64,000 nt of DNA from Flammeovirgaceae bacterium UBA2366 (GTDB lineage Bacteria; Bacteroidota; Bacteroidia; Cytophagales; Cyclobacteriaceae), in the NCBI GenBank assembly GCA_002344065.1, contig DDTK01000010.1:62001-126000 (forward strand). Direction: 5' to 3'. The notes beneath the pieces are model-generated. The model saw only the letters and a list, made by a program, of their open reading frames with translations. It had not been told where the DNA came from and did not search any database. A program made the position numbers and the translations under genes. Shown piece by piece: positions 52,134 through 61,735 of the stretch. How positions within the stretch are numbered: position 1 is the stretch's first letter; each line of letters opens with the position of its first letter.

Positions 52134-54044
52134 TCACGCCACTTTACGTTGTACATCAAGCGGTACTTCCATCAGCAGGGTGCTCCCGCGTTTACCCGGC
52201 TCCGAATCTACCCATACCGTACCCTCATGTAACTGAATTCGCGACTGGATATTTTTCCAACCGTTACCGTTTCCTTGATTCAGCATTTGCGGGTTAAAAC
52301 CAAGGCCATCGTCTTCAATGGTCACGGAGAGCGTTGGCGCATCGTGAATGATGTTAAGGTGTACCTGTGAGGCTGTTGCATATTTTGAAATATTTGTAAT
52401 CCACTCCTGGCAGGCCCTGTAAATTGAAACCTCAAGGATTGAATTGAGTCGGTGTGTTTCTGCAGCATGAACGTGCACCTGCAACGTGCCGATTTTTGAA
52501 ATCCGTTCCGCCAGTTCCTCCAGGGCCGGCACCAATCCTTCGCTCACCAGGGTATGCGGCAGCAGGGCAAAGGAAATGTTGCGAATTTCCTGATGCATTT
52601 GATCGAGTAAATCCGTTGCGTGTGTTCTCCAATTTTCTTTGGCCTGGTTGATGCATAATTTAGCGGAGGCAATCAGCTGACCAAAACCATCGTGAAGGTC
52701 GCGTGCGGTTCGTGCCCGTTCTTCTTCTTGTGATGACAAGACGGCTCGGGTAAGCTGAGCCTGAAAATCTTTTTCGCGTTTAAGCAAGGTTTCGCGTTGT
52801 TTCATGGTAACCTGTTTGCGCCACACCAAGATCAACAAGATGCTAAGCACTACAATAACCGACAGAAAAATAACCAACTGCCTGCTTTGTTTTAGCTGTC
52901 GTTGTTGCTCGGCCAACTGAAGCTCTTTTTTTTCGGTTTCATAGCGAAGCTGCATGTCGGCCAGTGCATCGGCAGTAGCCCGTTGGTACAGGGTATCTTT
53001 TATGTTGGCCAGCAGTTGAAAATATTTCGAAGCATTTCTAAAATCCTCCAACGCCTCATAATTCTTTGCCAGTGCCTGATAAACGCCTTCTAATTTCAGG
53101 GTGAGGTTATTTTGCTCGGCCAACTGTAAGCCGGCCAGCCCGGTTTGTATACCTTGCTGATAATTTTTGAGCTTGTAATACAAGTCGGCCATCACGTACA
53201 AGTCAGCTACCTGATAAAATACATTACCGGTTTTTTCGCGGTAGGGTTGTGCCAGCGTAAACTGTTCAAGCGCCAGTGCATACAGCCCCGCATTGGCGTA
53301 CAGGTTACCCAGAATGAAATAACAATTTGCCACCAGCCCGTAGTCGATATATTTTTTAGCCAGTGGCAGACCTTGTTCAATGTAATGCCGTGCGCTGTCG
53401 AGGTTGTTCAATGCCCCGTAACTGGCTGCCATGTTGTTGGTGATGTAGGGCATAATCCATTCCTGCTGTGGTTCAAGCTGAGCCAGTGCACGTTGGCCAT
53501 GCCGGATGCAATCGCGGTAGCGTTTCAACTCCAGGTAGGCCCACATGATGTTGGAATGTACTTTCATTTCATCGGTTTTATCGGGTTGGCGTTGTAGCAG
53601 CCGAAGCGTTTCGTAAAGACAATCCAGGCCCTGTTGGGGTTGGCCTACGGTAATGTAACTCTTGCCAAGGGCTGCATTGATTTTAATGCGTAAGGAAAAA
53701 TCGGCTTCACTCACTTCGCGCTTTGCTTCAACCAAATAGTATACGGCCGAGTCAACGCGGCCTGAAAAATTCAACACTATGCCTTTGTTTAACAATGCGT
53801 AAGTGCGGTAAGGTGCTTCTTGTGGGTGTTGCCGGGCCAGTGCAAAGGCATCGCGCACGTAATTTTCCGCCTTTTGGTAATCACTTTTGGCATACCGGTA
53901 CACGGCCTCGTTCAGGTGCCGGGCCTTTTCTATTCCGGTGGACGTGCGCAGCTTTATTTCAAGGGAGTCGGGTGTGGTTTGGCTGAAAGCCTGAACGGAA
54001 ATCAGGAGCATCATTACGAGCCACCAGAGAGGCAATTTTTTCAT
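52134..54044 (-). CDS. TPR-domain sensor histidine kinase (HisKA_3 type)
   Basis: 636 residues. A signal peptide (LVMMLLISVQAFSQ) exports a TPR sensor region (about 30-370, eight or so repeats). A coiled coil and one membrane helix (LVIFLSVIVVLSILLILVW, about 390-408) precede the HisKA_3 dimerisation domain with phospho-His in EERARTARDLHDGFGQLIA (about 453). The ATPase has the N-box ITNISKY (about 560), DDGLGFN (about 588) and GNGWKNI (about 602). Typical of Bacteroidota NarX-like kinases with TPR inputs. The signal sensed is unknown. Confidence 0.92.
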   Translation of the reverse strand: MKKLPLWWLVMMLLISVQAFSQTTPDSLEIKLRTSTGIEKARHLNEAVYRYAKSDYQKAENYVRDAFALARQHPQEAPYRTYALLNKGIVLNFSGRVDSAVYYLVEAKREVSEADFSLRIKINAALGKSYITVGQPQQGLDCLYETLRLLQRQPDKTDEMKVHSNIMWAYLELKRYRDCIRHGQRALAQLEPQQEWIMPYITNNMAASYGALNNLDSARHYIEQGLPLAKKYIDYGLVANCYFILGNLYANAGLYALALEQFTLAQPYREKTGNVFYQVADLYVMADLYYKLKNYQQGIQTGLAGLQLAEQNNLTLKLEGVYQALAKNYEALEDFRNASKYFQLLANIKDTLYQRATADALADMQLRYETEKKELQLAEQQRQLKQSRQLVIFLSVIVVLSILLILVWRKQVTMKQRETLLKREKDFQAQLTRAVLSSQEEERARTARDLHDGFGQLIASAKLCINQAKENWRTHATDLLDQMHQEIRNISFALLPHTLVSEGLVPALEELAERISKIGTLQVHVHAAETHRLNSILEVSIYRACQEWITNISKYATASQVHLNIIHDAPTLSVTIEDDGLGFNPQMLNQGNGNGWKNIQSRIQLHEGTVWVDSEPGKRGSTLLMEVPLDVQRKVA

Positions 54045-54179
54045 ACGTTGTACGAGTAATGTGAAAGGTACGCAGAAGCAAGGGATTGAAAAATGGACAC
54101 CAGCCGCTGGCCTGTGTAATGCGGCATGGGCTAGTATTCTTCAGTTTGCTAAGCAAATGGCGGCCCTAAGCGCACCCGC

Positions 54180-54461
54180 CTACACCACCGCTTCAATGCC
54201 ACCGGGGGTGAGGGCCAGCGGTGGGCCGAAGCCAACCACCAGCTGGCCTTCCACCACAAAGGGGCTGTAGCCGAAGCGCTCCTGAAACACTTCGTGCAGG
54301 GCCAGGCAGCGCAACACCTGCCTATGCACGCCCACCATGCCCGGTTTTTGTTGTTTGTTATACCAGGCAATTAACCCGGCAGGGCTTTGTTGTTCAAACT
54401 GAATTTTGGCCAGGGCAATACCCGTTTCATCGGCTGGGGTGGGCGATAGGGCGTGGCGCAT
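54180..54461 (-). CDS. small protein of unknown function, copy 1 of a duplicated gene
   Basis: 93 residues from the ATG at 54461 (MRHALSPTPADET). Nearly the same protein is encoded at 56451-56726. Conserved text includes AKIQFEQQSPAGLIAWYNKQ and HEVFQERFGYSPFVVEG. Composition is soluble, mixed alpha/beta; no family recognised. An upstream TTG is possible but the similarity between copies is strongest from the ATG. The final ~15 residues differ from copy 2, where the nucleotide identity stops. Confidence 0.6.
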   Translation of the reverse strand: MRHALSPTPADETGIALAKIQFEQQSPAGLIAWYNKQQKPGMVGVHRQVLRCLALHEVFQERFGYSPFVVEGQLVVGFGPPLALTPGGIEAVV

Positions 54462-54474
54462 GATGGTTGTTTTT
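54227..54474. repeat. ~248-bp direct repeat, copy 1
   Basis: By eye about 90% identical to 56492-56739 in the same orientation. It covers most of the small gene and its immediate upstream bases (ends GGTTGTTTTTGTA). The two copies are 2.27 kb apart and bracket the AbiEi/AbiEii module. Confidence 0.85.
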
Positions 54475-54551
54475 GTACCGATTAAAAGATGCACAAACAA
54501 GTAAGTAAATAAGTGTTAAGAGGAAAGTTTATCAAATGCCTGAATTACAAC

Positions 54552-54668
54552 TCACTGCGGAATCCTCTCTTGCTCAAGTCTGATATTTGGTAATTTATTA
54601 GAACTGAAAAGAACAGACTCATTTTCAGAAAGATTTTTCGAGTCCTTGAAATCCTTGAACACCATCAC
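54552..54668 (-). other. possible remnant reading frame in a 249-base gap
   Basis: The gap 54501-54749 has no clear gene. The best frame encodes about 38 residues (MVFKDFKDSKNLSENESVLF...) from a GTG, ending at 54552. It stays open upstream only to about 54720. It may be a remnant of a larger gene or chance. Confidence 0.2.
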
Positions 54669-54749
54669 TCCAATAGTCTCCTTATGACCTGCGGGGTAAT
54701 GTGCTTGGCTATTTCACTTTAAATTTCAATTTATCTTCGTTGGATGAAC

Positions 54750-55419
54750 CTATGGCTTGAATTTTTTTAAATTTCTTAAAACTTCTCGCTCAACCCTGTC
54801 AAAATCAGGAAGTTCTCTAATTTGATCCTCCAACGACTTTTGCCATTGCCCTTTATACAAAGGGATTTTCTGAGCAAGTTTTTTAAAAAATTCTCTTGGA
54901 TCAAGGTTCTTGAGTTGGCATTTTGTTCTGAACTCAGCCGTATAGGACTCAGGTTCCAAGCCTTGCGTTTGTGTCAAGTACCAGATATGAAAATTCTAGC
55001 TTTTCGTTTCTGGCTATGTCTATTTTGATTTTTTTATTACTTCCTATTCCGCCTAAAGGCCCAACGTAGTTTATATAGAAGTTAAGCCCACCATCCTCGT
55101 GCAGTATCGCATCATCGGTTGCTGACAATGGAATGTTTACTGATTCTTTAATCATTGAAAATATTTCATGGAACCATGAAAATATTTGTTCGTTTGTACA
55201 GTCCTCAATAAGGGTAAAATCAAGGTCTTCCGAAAATCTATAGTTTTCGAAATAGACTTTCTTTAATACTGTTCCTCCCTTAAAGACCATAACTTTTGAT
55301 AGATCTGCATGTGATGCGATCCCACGTAATACCCATGAAAGAACGTAGTCCTTCTCAATCTGTTGATCTCTAACTCCTTCTTGAAAAGCTTTTTTCTGAA
55401 TTTCTGCTCCTTTTATCAT
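54750..55419 (-). pseudogene. AbiEii-type nucleotidyltransferase toxin, internally deleted and frameshifted
   Basis: The first 156 residues start MIKGAEIQKKAFQEGVRDQQ and contain the transferase motifs VFKGGTVLKKVYF (GG-T...K) and FSEDLDFTL (D-x-D), with DIARNEKLEF near the end. The frame stops at 54949. The C-terminal family piece (LDPREFF...PLYKGQWQKSLEDQIREL..., 54750-54977) continues in another frame. The middle ~60 residues that normally carry the E-x-x-x-E-K and RDxYD motifs are missing. The toxin is therefore very likely inactive. Its start overlaps the AbiEi stop by 4 bases, keeping the operon layout. Confidence 0.8.
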
Positions 55420-56237
55420 GTTGTCAATGCTGAAGTAATTGTTTCAGATTCCAAATTCTGTCGTATACTCCATTTGCTAATAAGTTTTCCTGTATTAGGA
55501 AGTTGGGTGTCCAATAGTACATAAGATGCAGTTCTGATTTTTTGAAGATTTGAAATAATCGGATGTTGAATTCCTACTAGTTCCAGAATAAATCCTAATC
55601 GCTTTATAACTGCCTGCGATTTAAATTGAACAGCATACGAGAAAAGTCTATCATATTTTATTTTTTCTCTTGATTGAAAAACTGCTTTTGCGATTTCAAC
55701 TATGCCACCGGCATATTCTGGTTTGAATAGACAATCAATAAATGTTTTTTCTAAATCTGAGCATGGGACTTTATTAAAACTGTCAATCCACGTTTCGCTA
55801 AAACCAAAAAAGTGGTTAGGATTATGATAAATGAATTGAAAGGGTATTTTTTTAATTTTTATCAAAGAAGGTCTTACTTGCTTTGACACAACAATCTGTT
55901 CTTTTAAAGATGGTTGGGTAATCAAATTATGGATTTGCAGCGCTGAATAATAACCGATGTAATAGGTTGCATCCCCTACGAGACTTCCTGCAATCAAATG
56001 CCAGTCGGGCATGAAGGTTGTCGCATCTGCTTCATACGGAATTACGTAATAGACGCCCTTTTTAATCCGCATCAAAAGCCCTCTTTTTGCCATGTCCGTC
56101 ACCAATTCCAGTACCGCGCTCTCGCTTGATGTCGGTAGTGCATCAATGGCCTCGGCAGTTTTGAACCACAATTGATTGCGCTGATTAAAGTAGGACAGCA
56201 ATTTTTGGGACGCCACTCCTATATATTTAGGTTTCAT
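55416..56237 (-). CDS. type IV toxin-antitoxin system AbiEi family antitoxin
   Basis: 273 residues. The N-terminal winged helix (about 25-75, SESAVLELVTDMAKRGLLMRIKKGVYYVIPYE) represses its own operon in characterised AbiEi proteins. The C-terminal antitoxin domain has YYIGYYSALQIHNLITQPS (about 92), VSKQVRPSLIKIKKIPFQFI and DLEKTFIDCLFKPEYAGG (about 160). Length and order fit intact AbiEi. It overlaps the broken AbiEii gene by 4 bases. Two operator-like direct repeats lie upstream. Confidence 0.88.
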   Translation of the reverse strand: MKPKYIGVASQKLLSYFNQRNQLWFKTAEAIDALPTSSESAVLELVTDMAKRGLLMRIKKGVYYVIPYEADATTFMPDWHLIAGSLVGDATYYIGYYSALQIHNLITQPSLKEQIVVSKQVRPSLIKIKKIPFQFIYHNPNHFFGFSETWIDSFNKVPCSDLEKTFIDCLFKPEYAGGIVEIAKAVFQSREKIKYDRLFSYAVQFKSQAVIKRLGFILELVGIQHPIISNLQKIRTASYVLLDTQLPNTGKLISKWSIRQNLESETITSALTT

Positions 56238-56249
56238 ATCATTACAACC

Positions 56250-56283
56250 AGTTTAAACCTGTTTACAATGATACAAAACATAA
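56250..56283. promoter_or_regulatory. AbiEi operator-like direct repeat 1
   Basis: AGTTTAAACCTGTTTACAAT then GATACAAAACATAA. It lies 13 bases upstream of the AbiEi start and contains GTTTAAAC, itself palindromic. The second copy begins 68 bases further upstream. Confidence 0.55.
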
Positions 56284-56317
56284 TCGAAATTATTTATGAT
56301 TCATAGCATAATAGCCA

Positions 56318-56351
56318 AGGTTAAATCTGGCTATAGTGATACAAAACATAA
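56318..56351. promoter_or_regulatory. AbiEi operator-like direct repeat 2
   Basis: AGGTTAAATCTGGCTATAGT then GATACAAAACATAA, with the last 15 bases identical to repeat 1. Spacing and position suit a repressor that binds two half-sites. Confidence 0.55.
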
Positions 56352-56450
56352 ATAAATAGCCTGAAACTACTCCTTCCTCGATAAATTCATTGCCGGTGTA
56401 TTCGGGTATATTGTGTACCGCTTTCAGACGCCACGGCCAACAGTACCCGT

Positions 56451-56726
56451 TCACCTGTTAGTGGTAACATGTTCCGGAGTTAGCGGATCACCAAAGCCAA
56501 CCACCAGGCGGCCTTCCACCACAAAGGGGCTGTAGCCGAAGCGCTCCTGAAACACCTCGTGCAGGGCAATGCAGTGCAACACCTGCCGGTGCACGCCCAC
56601 CATGCCCAGTTGTTGTTGTTTGTTATACCAGGCAATCAATTCGGCAGGGCTTTGTTGTTCAAACTGAATTTTGGCCAGGGCAATACGCGTTTCATCGGCT
56701 GGGGTGGGCGATAGGGCGTGGTGCAT
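56451..56726 (-). CDS. small protein of unknown function, copy 2 of a duplicated gene
   Basis: 91 residues from the ATG at 56726 (MHHALSPTPADET). Very similar to the protein at 54180-54461; shared text includes WYNKQQ and VGVHRQVL. Unlike copy 1 it ends DPLTPEHVTTNR. It sits upstream of the AbiEi gene on the same strand. Function unknown; presence in two copies around a toxin-antitoxin module suggests it is part of the mobile context. Confidence 0.6.
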   Translation of the reverse strand: MHHALSPTPADETRIALAKIQFEQQSPAELIAWYNKQQQLGMVGVHRQVLHCIALHEVFQERFGYSPFVVEGRLVVGFGDPLTPEHVTTNR

Positions 56727-56739
56727 AACGGTTGTTTTT
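56492..56739. repeat. ~248-bp direct repeat, copy 2
   Basis: Partner of 54227-54474, same orientation. Homologous recombination between the two would remove everything from copy 1 to copy 2, that is the AbiE module. Confidence 0.85.
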
Positions 56740-56902
56740 TTAGAGGGTAAATGATGCACCCAATATCCGCAGGGGGAGTGACAGGTTGTGGCAGGGGGTT
56801 AATGAAGTCAGGCCCTAAAAGTACCGAAACACGTTACTTACAAATTCAGTAAGGGACTTTGCTTATATTGGAAGTGCTGAAGTGTTACTCAACAATATCA
56901 CT

Positions 56903-59900
56903 TTACTGATAATCGCTTATTTGTGTTGTTTTTATGAAATACAATTCCGGCAATATTATCTTGACTTCTTGTTCGGATGACTCTTTCTGCCAATAAACGA
57001 TGAAGTTGACCTTAGCTTGTTTTAGCATATAACCCTTTTGTTTATGGGCTTCAATTATGTTGAGGAAGTGCCTTGAAAATTTCAAAACCGAATATCCTTT
57101 TAGTGTTGTGCACTCGTCACCATTTATTCTTAAAATATCACCACTAGTAAGTTGCGTGATATGTTGTTGCTTCGTAATAAAATAGTCTAACCAAACATCC
57201 TTGAATGATAGATGCATTACTAGCTCGCTTTGTGGTGAATAAGTTACTCTGTTCTCAATTTGTTCTAAATTTTCTGCTGTTATGCTGTCAAAGTAATTTC
57301 CGTTCAGGTGTATGGTTAAGTTTTGTTTTGCTCTTGTCATAGCGACATATAATTGCCGTCTGGCTTCGTCTGTTACAGGATTAAAGTTTTCAAGCATAAG
57401 AAAAACATTGTCAAACTCTTTTCCCTTTGCTTTGTGAATTGTTGAAACGAAAACTGTTTCTCCATGTTCGTTAAAGAAATCCTCCATTTTGGATTCACGA
57501 ATGAAAACCTCTAAATCGGACTTGTATTTTCTCATTGGATTGGTCTCTTCAAAATCTTTAATTATATTATTGCACACTTCCAATTTTGTGCTATTACGAA
57601 ACTTGTTTATCAGTTCTCGTTTTGCGTTTGCCCAAACATCATCGCTAATAATGAAAACATCATCAGCTAAATTCAGCTTGTCCAAAAAGAATCTGACTTC
57701 CAAAAGATTATATAAACTGAAGCCGTCATTCGTTTGAATCAACTTGGCTTGCATGTCATGTTTTAAAAGAAGTCCAGTGATTTGCAGTGCTTCATCATTT
57801 GTCTTTGTAAGCACACATGTAGTTCCTATAAGCCCAGTTTTGATTATGTCATGCACAAGCGGAGTAATTAGATTTCCGCTTTGATAACGAACCAATTTTA
57901 TTCTTCCATTGTCAGTTTGCTTTGCAATAATTGGAGTTTCTTTTAATCGGTGGCGAATTCTCGTTACAAACTGATTCGTAAATTCAACAAGGTTGCTTTT
58001 GCTCCTGTAATTTTCAACCAATTCATGCTTGACTGCTTTGTTCACATCAATAAATTGTTCAAGATATTTTGCGCTTGCTCCTCTGAACTCATAAATGTTT
58101 TGGTCATCATCACCAACTGCAATCACTCTCATTTCTTCATTCTGCTCCATCAAAGCATTTATCAGATTGTATTCATCTTCATCCATGTCCTGTGCTTCGT
58201 CTATCACCAAAACAGTTTTGGTAATTCGGCTTGCTTCAACTTCCTTGTTCTTAATTTTCTCAATCGTCTTTTTCAAAATCACATCTGACTTTTCCAAACT
58301 TCCAACCTTCCCTAAAAGGTCAAAGCAGTAGGAGTGAAAAGTTTTTATCTCAATGTAGTTTGCTGCATTGCCAATTAACTTCAACAAACGCTTTTTGAAT
58401 TCTGTTGCTGCTGCTCTTGAAAAAGTTACCATGAGCAACTGTTCATGTTTTACATCTTCCATCAAAAGCAATGAAGCAAGTTTGTGAACCAACACTCTTG
58501 TCTTACCGCTTCCAGGTCCAGCCGCTACAACAATTTTTGGTTCACTGTCATTGATAATTTTCAACTGCGTTGGTGAAAGTTCTCCGAAAAGTTGCTTGAA
58601 TTTTCCCGGAGTCATTTTGAGTTTCAGGTTGTCAATCTTGCTTCCTGGAAAATATTTCTTTAGAAACGAAGCATAATTGAGTTGAAAGTAGTCCTCTACA
58701 AATTGAAGAGCATCCTTATAATCGCCAATCATTTTCTTTGCATACTCTCCGACAATATGAATTTGCTGAACTTTGTTTTCGTAAAACTGATTCAGTTTCC
58801 GATAATCTTCCTTTGTGTATTTTTTATAGTTGTCTTGCTCAACTCGTTCAATTGTGAGTTTATTATAGACAACAAGAAACCCTCCTTCAATTTTAATGGC
58901 ATCAATCCTTGACAAGTAGAAAAGAGTATCCTCTATATCGTCAAGGTTAATTTTCATTTCAAATAACTTTAGCTTCGTTTCAAACTCGTCTTTCAACTCG
59001 TGAACTGAAAACTCAACAAGAACTTCTTCCTTGACTTTATCATCTTCTGAAACATTTTGATTGCTTTTCTCATAGAGATATTCAACAATGAACTTTGCCA
59101 ACTCATGTCTCTTCTCTAATTTTTCTTTCAGCGTTTCTTTTGGATGCAGAGCTAGAACAACAACATGATTTTTTGAGTATTCAAGATTCTGCCGCTTAAT
59201 CCAATTCTTGATTGCCCAAAAGTTGATTATGGTTTTTAGCTTGTTTGTATTTACATCGTTACAGCCGTTTGCTTCTGCTTCTTCGTTTAATTCTTTAATG
59301 TGAAATGTCTTTTCCTGTTCCTCAAAAATTGGAAGTAAGAAGTTTTCAATCTTGCTGAATGCTTCAACTATATTGAGAGAACGATTTTTGTTTTCTCCTT
59401 TCTTGATGAATGCAGTCAAATCCTTTGAATCAGCCAATATCTTTTCCTCACGAAGAAGATTTACAATGTTTATCACTTCTTCTTTTACAATTCCCAAATG
59501 ATCGCTGATATAATCAATTCTTGATTCGGCTGATTCTTCGGTTGATTGCTTTCTACTTTTACTTGAAAAAAGCTTCTTGATAATTCGGATTCCTTTTTCT
59601 TTTTGCTTCTCCTCAAATCGTTCCGAAGCATTGATTTTGTCAATGGCTTCTTGTGCATTCTTTGAAAGAATACTGTTGGCAAAAACTCTCGGCATGTTTT
59701 GCCCTCGCTTCAAATAGCCAGCATCTTCCAATGCTGCAATCGCTGTCGTTACTCTTGTCTCAATCTCCACAACATTATCATCCCAACCTGCTTTTCGTGC
59801 AATCTCCAAAGCAGAGTTTGAAACTGTTGAACGGAATCTTGTAATCTCTTTTATTGCTTTCCAAATCTGTTGAATCTCTTTGATGGAAAGTTTGCTTTGA

Positions 59901-61735
59901 TTTAGCAGTATGAAATGTTTGCCAAGGTCTTCCTCGTTGAATAACACGAAACAATCAGCAACAATATTTTCATCTCGTCCTGCTCTGCCTGCTTCTTGAA
60001 TATAGTTTTCAAGTGAATCAGAAATTTCATAGTGAATCACCATGCCGACATCTTTCTTGTCGACTCCCATTCCGAAAGCAGAAGTTGCTACCATGATTGG
60101 AACTTCACCTGATATGAAAGCATTTTGGTTTGCTGTTTTCTCCTTCACATCCATTTTACCGTGATAAGGTTTTGCATTAAAACCATCTTCGGTTAATCGT
60201 TCCGCAAGTGAGTATGCTTTTCGTGTTCTTGAAACATAAATGATAGTCGGACAATTCTTCTCCTCAATCAGATCTCTTGCTGCCTGATACTTTTCTTCCT
60301 CGTTTCCTTTTTCAAAAACTTTGTATTGAAGATTTGTTCTTGATGCTTTTGAAGTGAACAGTTCAAGGTCAAGTGAGAGTTTTTCTTTGAAGTAATCACG
60401 AATGTCTTCAATGACTTTTTGCTTTGCAGTTGCAGTGAAGCATGAAACAGGAATTCCATCTTCAAGATTTTTCTTTTCCTGAATTTGTTTGATGAAATCA
60501 CCGATGTATAAATAGTCAACTCTGAAATCCTGTCCCCACGAAGAAAAGCAGTGAGCTTCGTCAATTACAAAACGAGCAATCTTTCTACCCAAAATCAATT
60601 TCTCAATTGTTCTTGAACGAAGTGATTCGGGTGAGATGTAAAGAATGGAAGCAGAGCCATCCTCAACTCGTTCAAACGATTTTGCTCTTTCAATCGGGTC
60701 AAGCAAACCATTTATGGTAACTGCCTCAACAATATTTGCTTTTTCAAGATTGTCAACTTGGTCTTTCATCAACGACTGCAAAGGAGAAATTACAACTGTC
60801 AAACCTTTTGAACTTACTCCGCTCATCAGCGCAGGAACTTGAAATGTGATTGACTTTCCGCCACCTGTTGGAAAAACTGCAAGGATAGATTTATTATCAA
60901 CCGCTGCTTTAACTGCTCTTTCTTGCAGTGGTTCGCCTCCGTAAGTTCTAAATGAATCAAAACCGAAGAATCTTTTCAAGCCCTTGTGTATATCTAATGC
61001 GTGGCTGCAATACGCACAGCCACTTACGCATGGTTTGTTTCGCAAACGAAACATTATTCGTTCAACTTCGGGATAGTTTTTCAGTACCCATGGCGGTGTG
61101 ATTGAATGAATCTTTTTGTGTTCAATGAACGAACTCACAAGTGATAAGCAGTAAGCAAGTTCAGTCGGGTGTTCTGAAATTATTTTCGCAAGGTCAACTT
61201 GTTCGCAAATTTCATTTTCAAATTTTTGACGAATAAGTTTTTCAGTGTCTATTCTTGCACTTGTGTATGCTATGAAACGGAAAAAGGAGGTGAATTCCTT
61301 TTTATCTTTTAAAAGCAAATAGAAAATTTGTTTTAGGGTTTCGTCAGTTTGTTTGAAAGCAGCAATTTCATCATTGAACAAATCTCGTGCTTTAATAGAA
61401 TCATTCAGAGGATTGTTTATATCCTCTGATTGAATTTTGTCGTCTTTTAATAAAGCATGATACGGCTTAGTTGGAAAAAGCAAAGGAGATAAAAACAAAG
61501 TGTCAATGATATTTGCAGGGTTCACTCCTGCATCAGTGAGTGCTTTGCCGATATACTTTATATCGTGGTTGAAAATGTTGTGTCCGCAAATGAATTGCGT
61601 TCCGTTGAGAAACTGGATGAACTCAGCAACCGAAGTTTTGTGAAAAGAGCTTCCATCACCCTTGATACTTCCAATGTCAAGAATCTTTAGGCTCGTTGGC
61701 TCAACCTCCGTATCAATGAATGCAATTGAGTTCAT
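56903..61735 (-). CDS. fusion of DEDDh-type exonuclease, RecQ helicase and UvrD-type helicase
   Basis: 1610 residues. The N-terminus has exonuclease motifs: FIDTEVEP (about 6), CGHNIFNHDIKYIG (about 50) and a His/Asp region (SEDINNPLNDSIKARDLF, about 105). A Cys cluster (CVSGCAYC, about 236-243) precedes a RecQ core: Walker A FPTGGGKSITF (about 286), DEAHCFSSWGQDFR (about 391), FGMGVDKKDVG (about 558) and QEAGRAGRDE (about 582). After a long middle part the UvrD/Rep-type helicase has AAGPGSGKTRVL (about 1073), DEAQDMDEDE (about 1183), GDDDQNIYEFRG (about 1212) and STIHKAKGKEFD (about 1433). Two motors plus a nuclease suggest processing of foreign or damaged DNA; a defence role is inferred from the island context. 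Confidence 0.88.
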   Translation of the reverse strand: MNSIAFIDTEVEPTSLKILDIGSIKGDGSSFHKTSVAEFIQFLNGTQFICGHNIFNHDIKYIGKALTDAGVNPANIIDTLFLSPLLFPTKPYHALLKDDKIQSEDINNPLNDSIKARDLFNDEIAAFKQTDETLKQIFYLLLKDKKEFTSFFRFIAYTSARIDTEKLIRQKFENEICEQVDLAKIISEHPTELAYCLSLVSSFIEHKKIHSITPPWVLKNYPEVERIMFRLRNKPCVSGCAYCSHALDIHKGLKRFFGFDSFRTYGGEPLQERAVKAAVDNKSILAVFPTGGGKSITFQVPALMSGVSSKGLTVVISPLQSLMKDQVDNLEKANIVEAVTINGLLDPIERAKSFERVEDGSASILYISPESLRSRTIEKLILGRKIARFVIDEAHCFSSWGQDFRVDYLYIGDFIKQIQEKKNLEDGIPVSCFTATAKQKVIEDIRDYFKEKLSLDLELFTSKASRTNLQYKVFEKGNEEEKYQAARDLIEEKNCPTIIYVSRTRKAYSLAERLTEDGFNAKPYHGKMDVKEKTANQNAFISGEVPIMVATSAFGMGVDKKDVGMVIHYEISDSLENYIQEAGRAGRDENIVADCFVLFNEEDLGKHFILLNQSKLSIKEIQQIWKAIKEITRFRSTVSNSALEIARKAGWDDNVVEIETRVTTAIAALEDAGYLKRGQNMPRVFANSILSKNAQEAIDKINASERFEEKQKEKGIRIIKKLFSSKSRKQSTEESAESRIDYISDHLGIVKEEVINIVNLLREEKILADSKDLTAFIKKGENKNRSLNIVEAFSKIENFLLPIFEEQEKTFHIKELNEEAEANGCNDVNTNKLKTIINFWAIKNWIKRQNLEYSKNHVVVLALHPKETLKEKLEKRHELAKFIVEYLYEKSNQNVSEDDKVKEEVLVEFSVHELKDEFETKLKLFEMKINLDDIEDTLFYLSRIDAIKIEGGFLVVYNKLTIERVEQDNYKKYTKEDYRKLNQFYENKVQQIHIVGEYAKKMIGDYKDALQFVEDYFQLNYASFLKKYFPGSKIDNLKLKMTPGKFKQLFGELSPTQLKIINDSEPKIVVAAGPGSGKTRVLVHKLASLLLMEDVKHEQLLMVTFSRAAATEFKKRLLKLIGNAANYIEIKTFHSYCFDLLGKVGSLEKSDVILKKTIEKIKNKEVEASRITKTVLVIDEAQDMDEDEYNLINALMEQNEEMRVIAVGDDDQNIYEFRGASAKYLEQFIDVNKAVKHELVENYRSKSNLVEFTNQFVTRIRHRLKETPIIAKQTDNGRIKLVRYQSGNLITPLVHDIIKTGLIGTTCVLTKTNDEALQITGLLLKHDMQAKLIQTNDGFSLYNLLEVRFFLDKLNLADDVFIISDDVWANAKRELINKFRNSTKLEVCNNIIKDFEETNPMRKYKSDLEVFIRESKMEDFFNEHGETVFVSTIHKAKGKEFDNVFLMLENFNPVTDEARRQLYVAMTRAKQNLTIHLNGNYFDSITAENLEQIENRVTYSPQSELVMHLSFKDVWLDYFITKQQHITQLTSGDILRINGDECTTLKGYSVLKFSRHFLNIIEAHKQKGYMLKQAKVNFIVYWQKESSEQEVKIILPELYFIKTTQISDYQ

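Noticed and set aside
54750..55419. Two separate small genes instead of one broken gene
   Set aside because: The two pieces match the N- and C-terminal parts of one AbiEii protein in order and abut at a frameshift.
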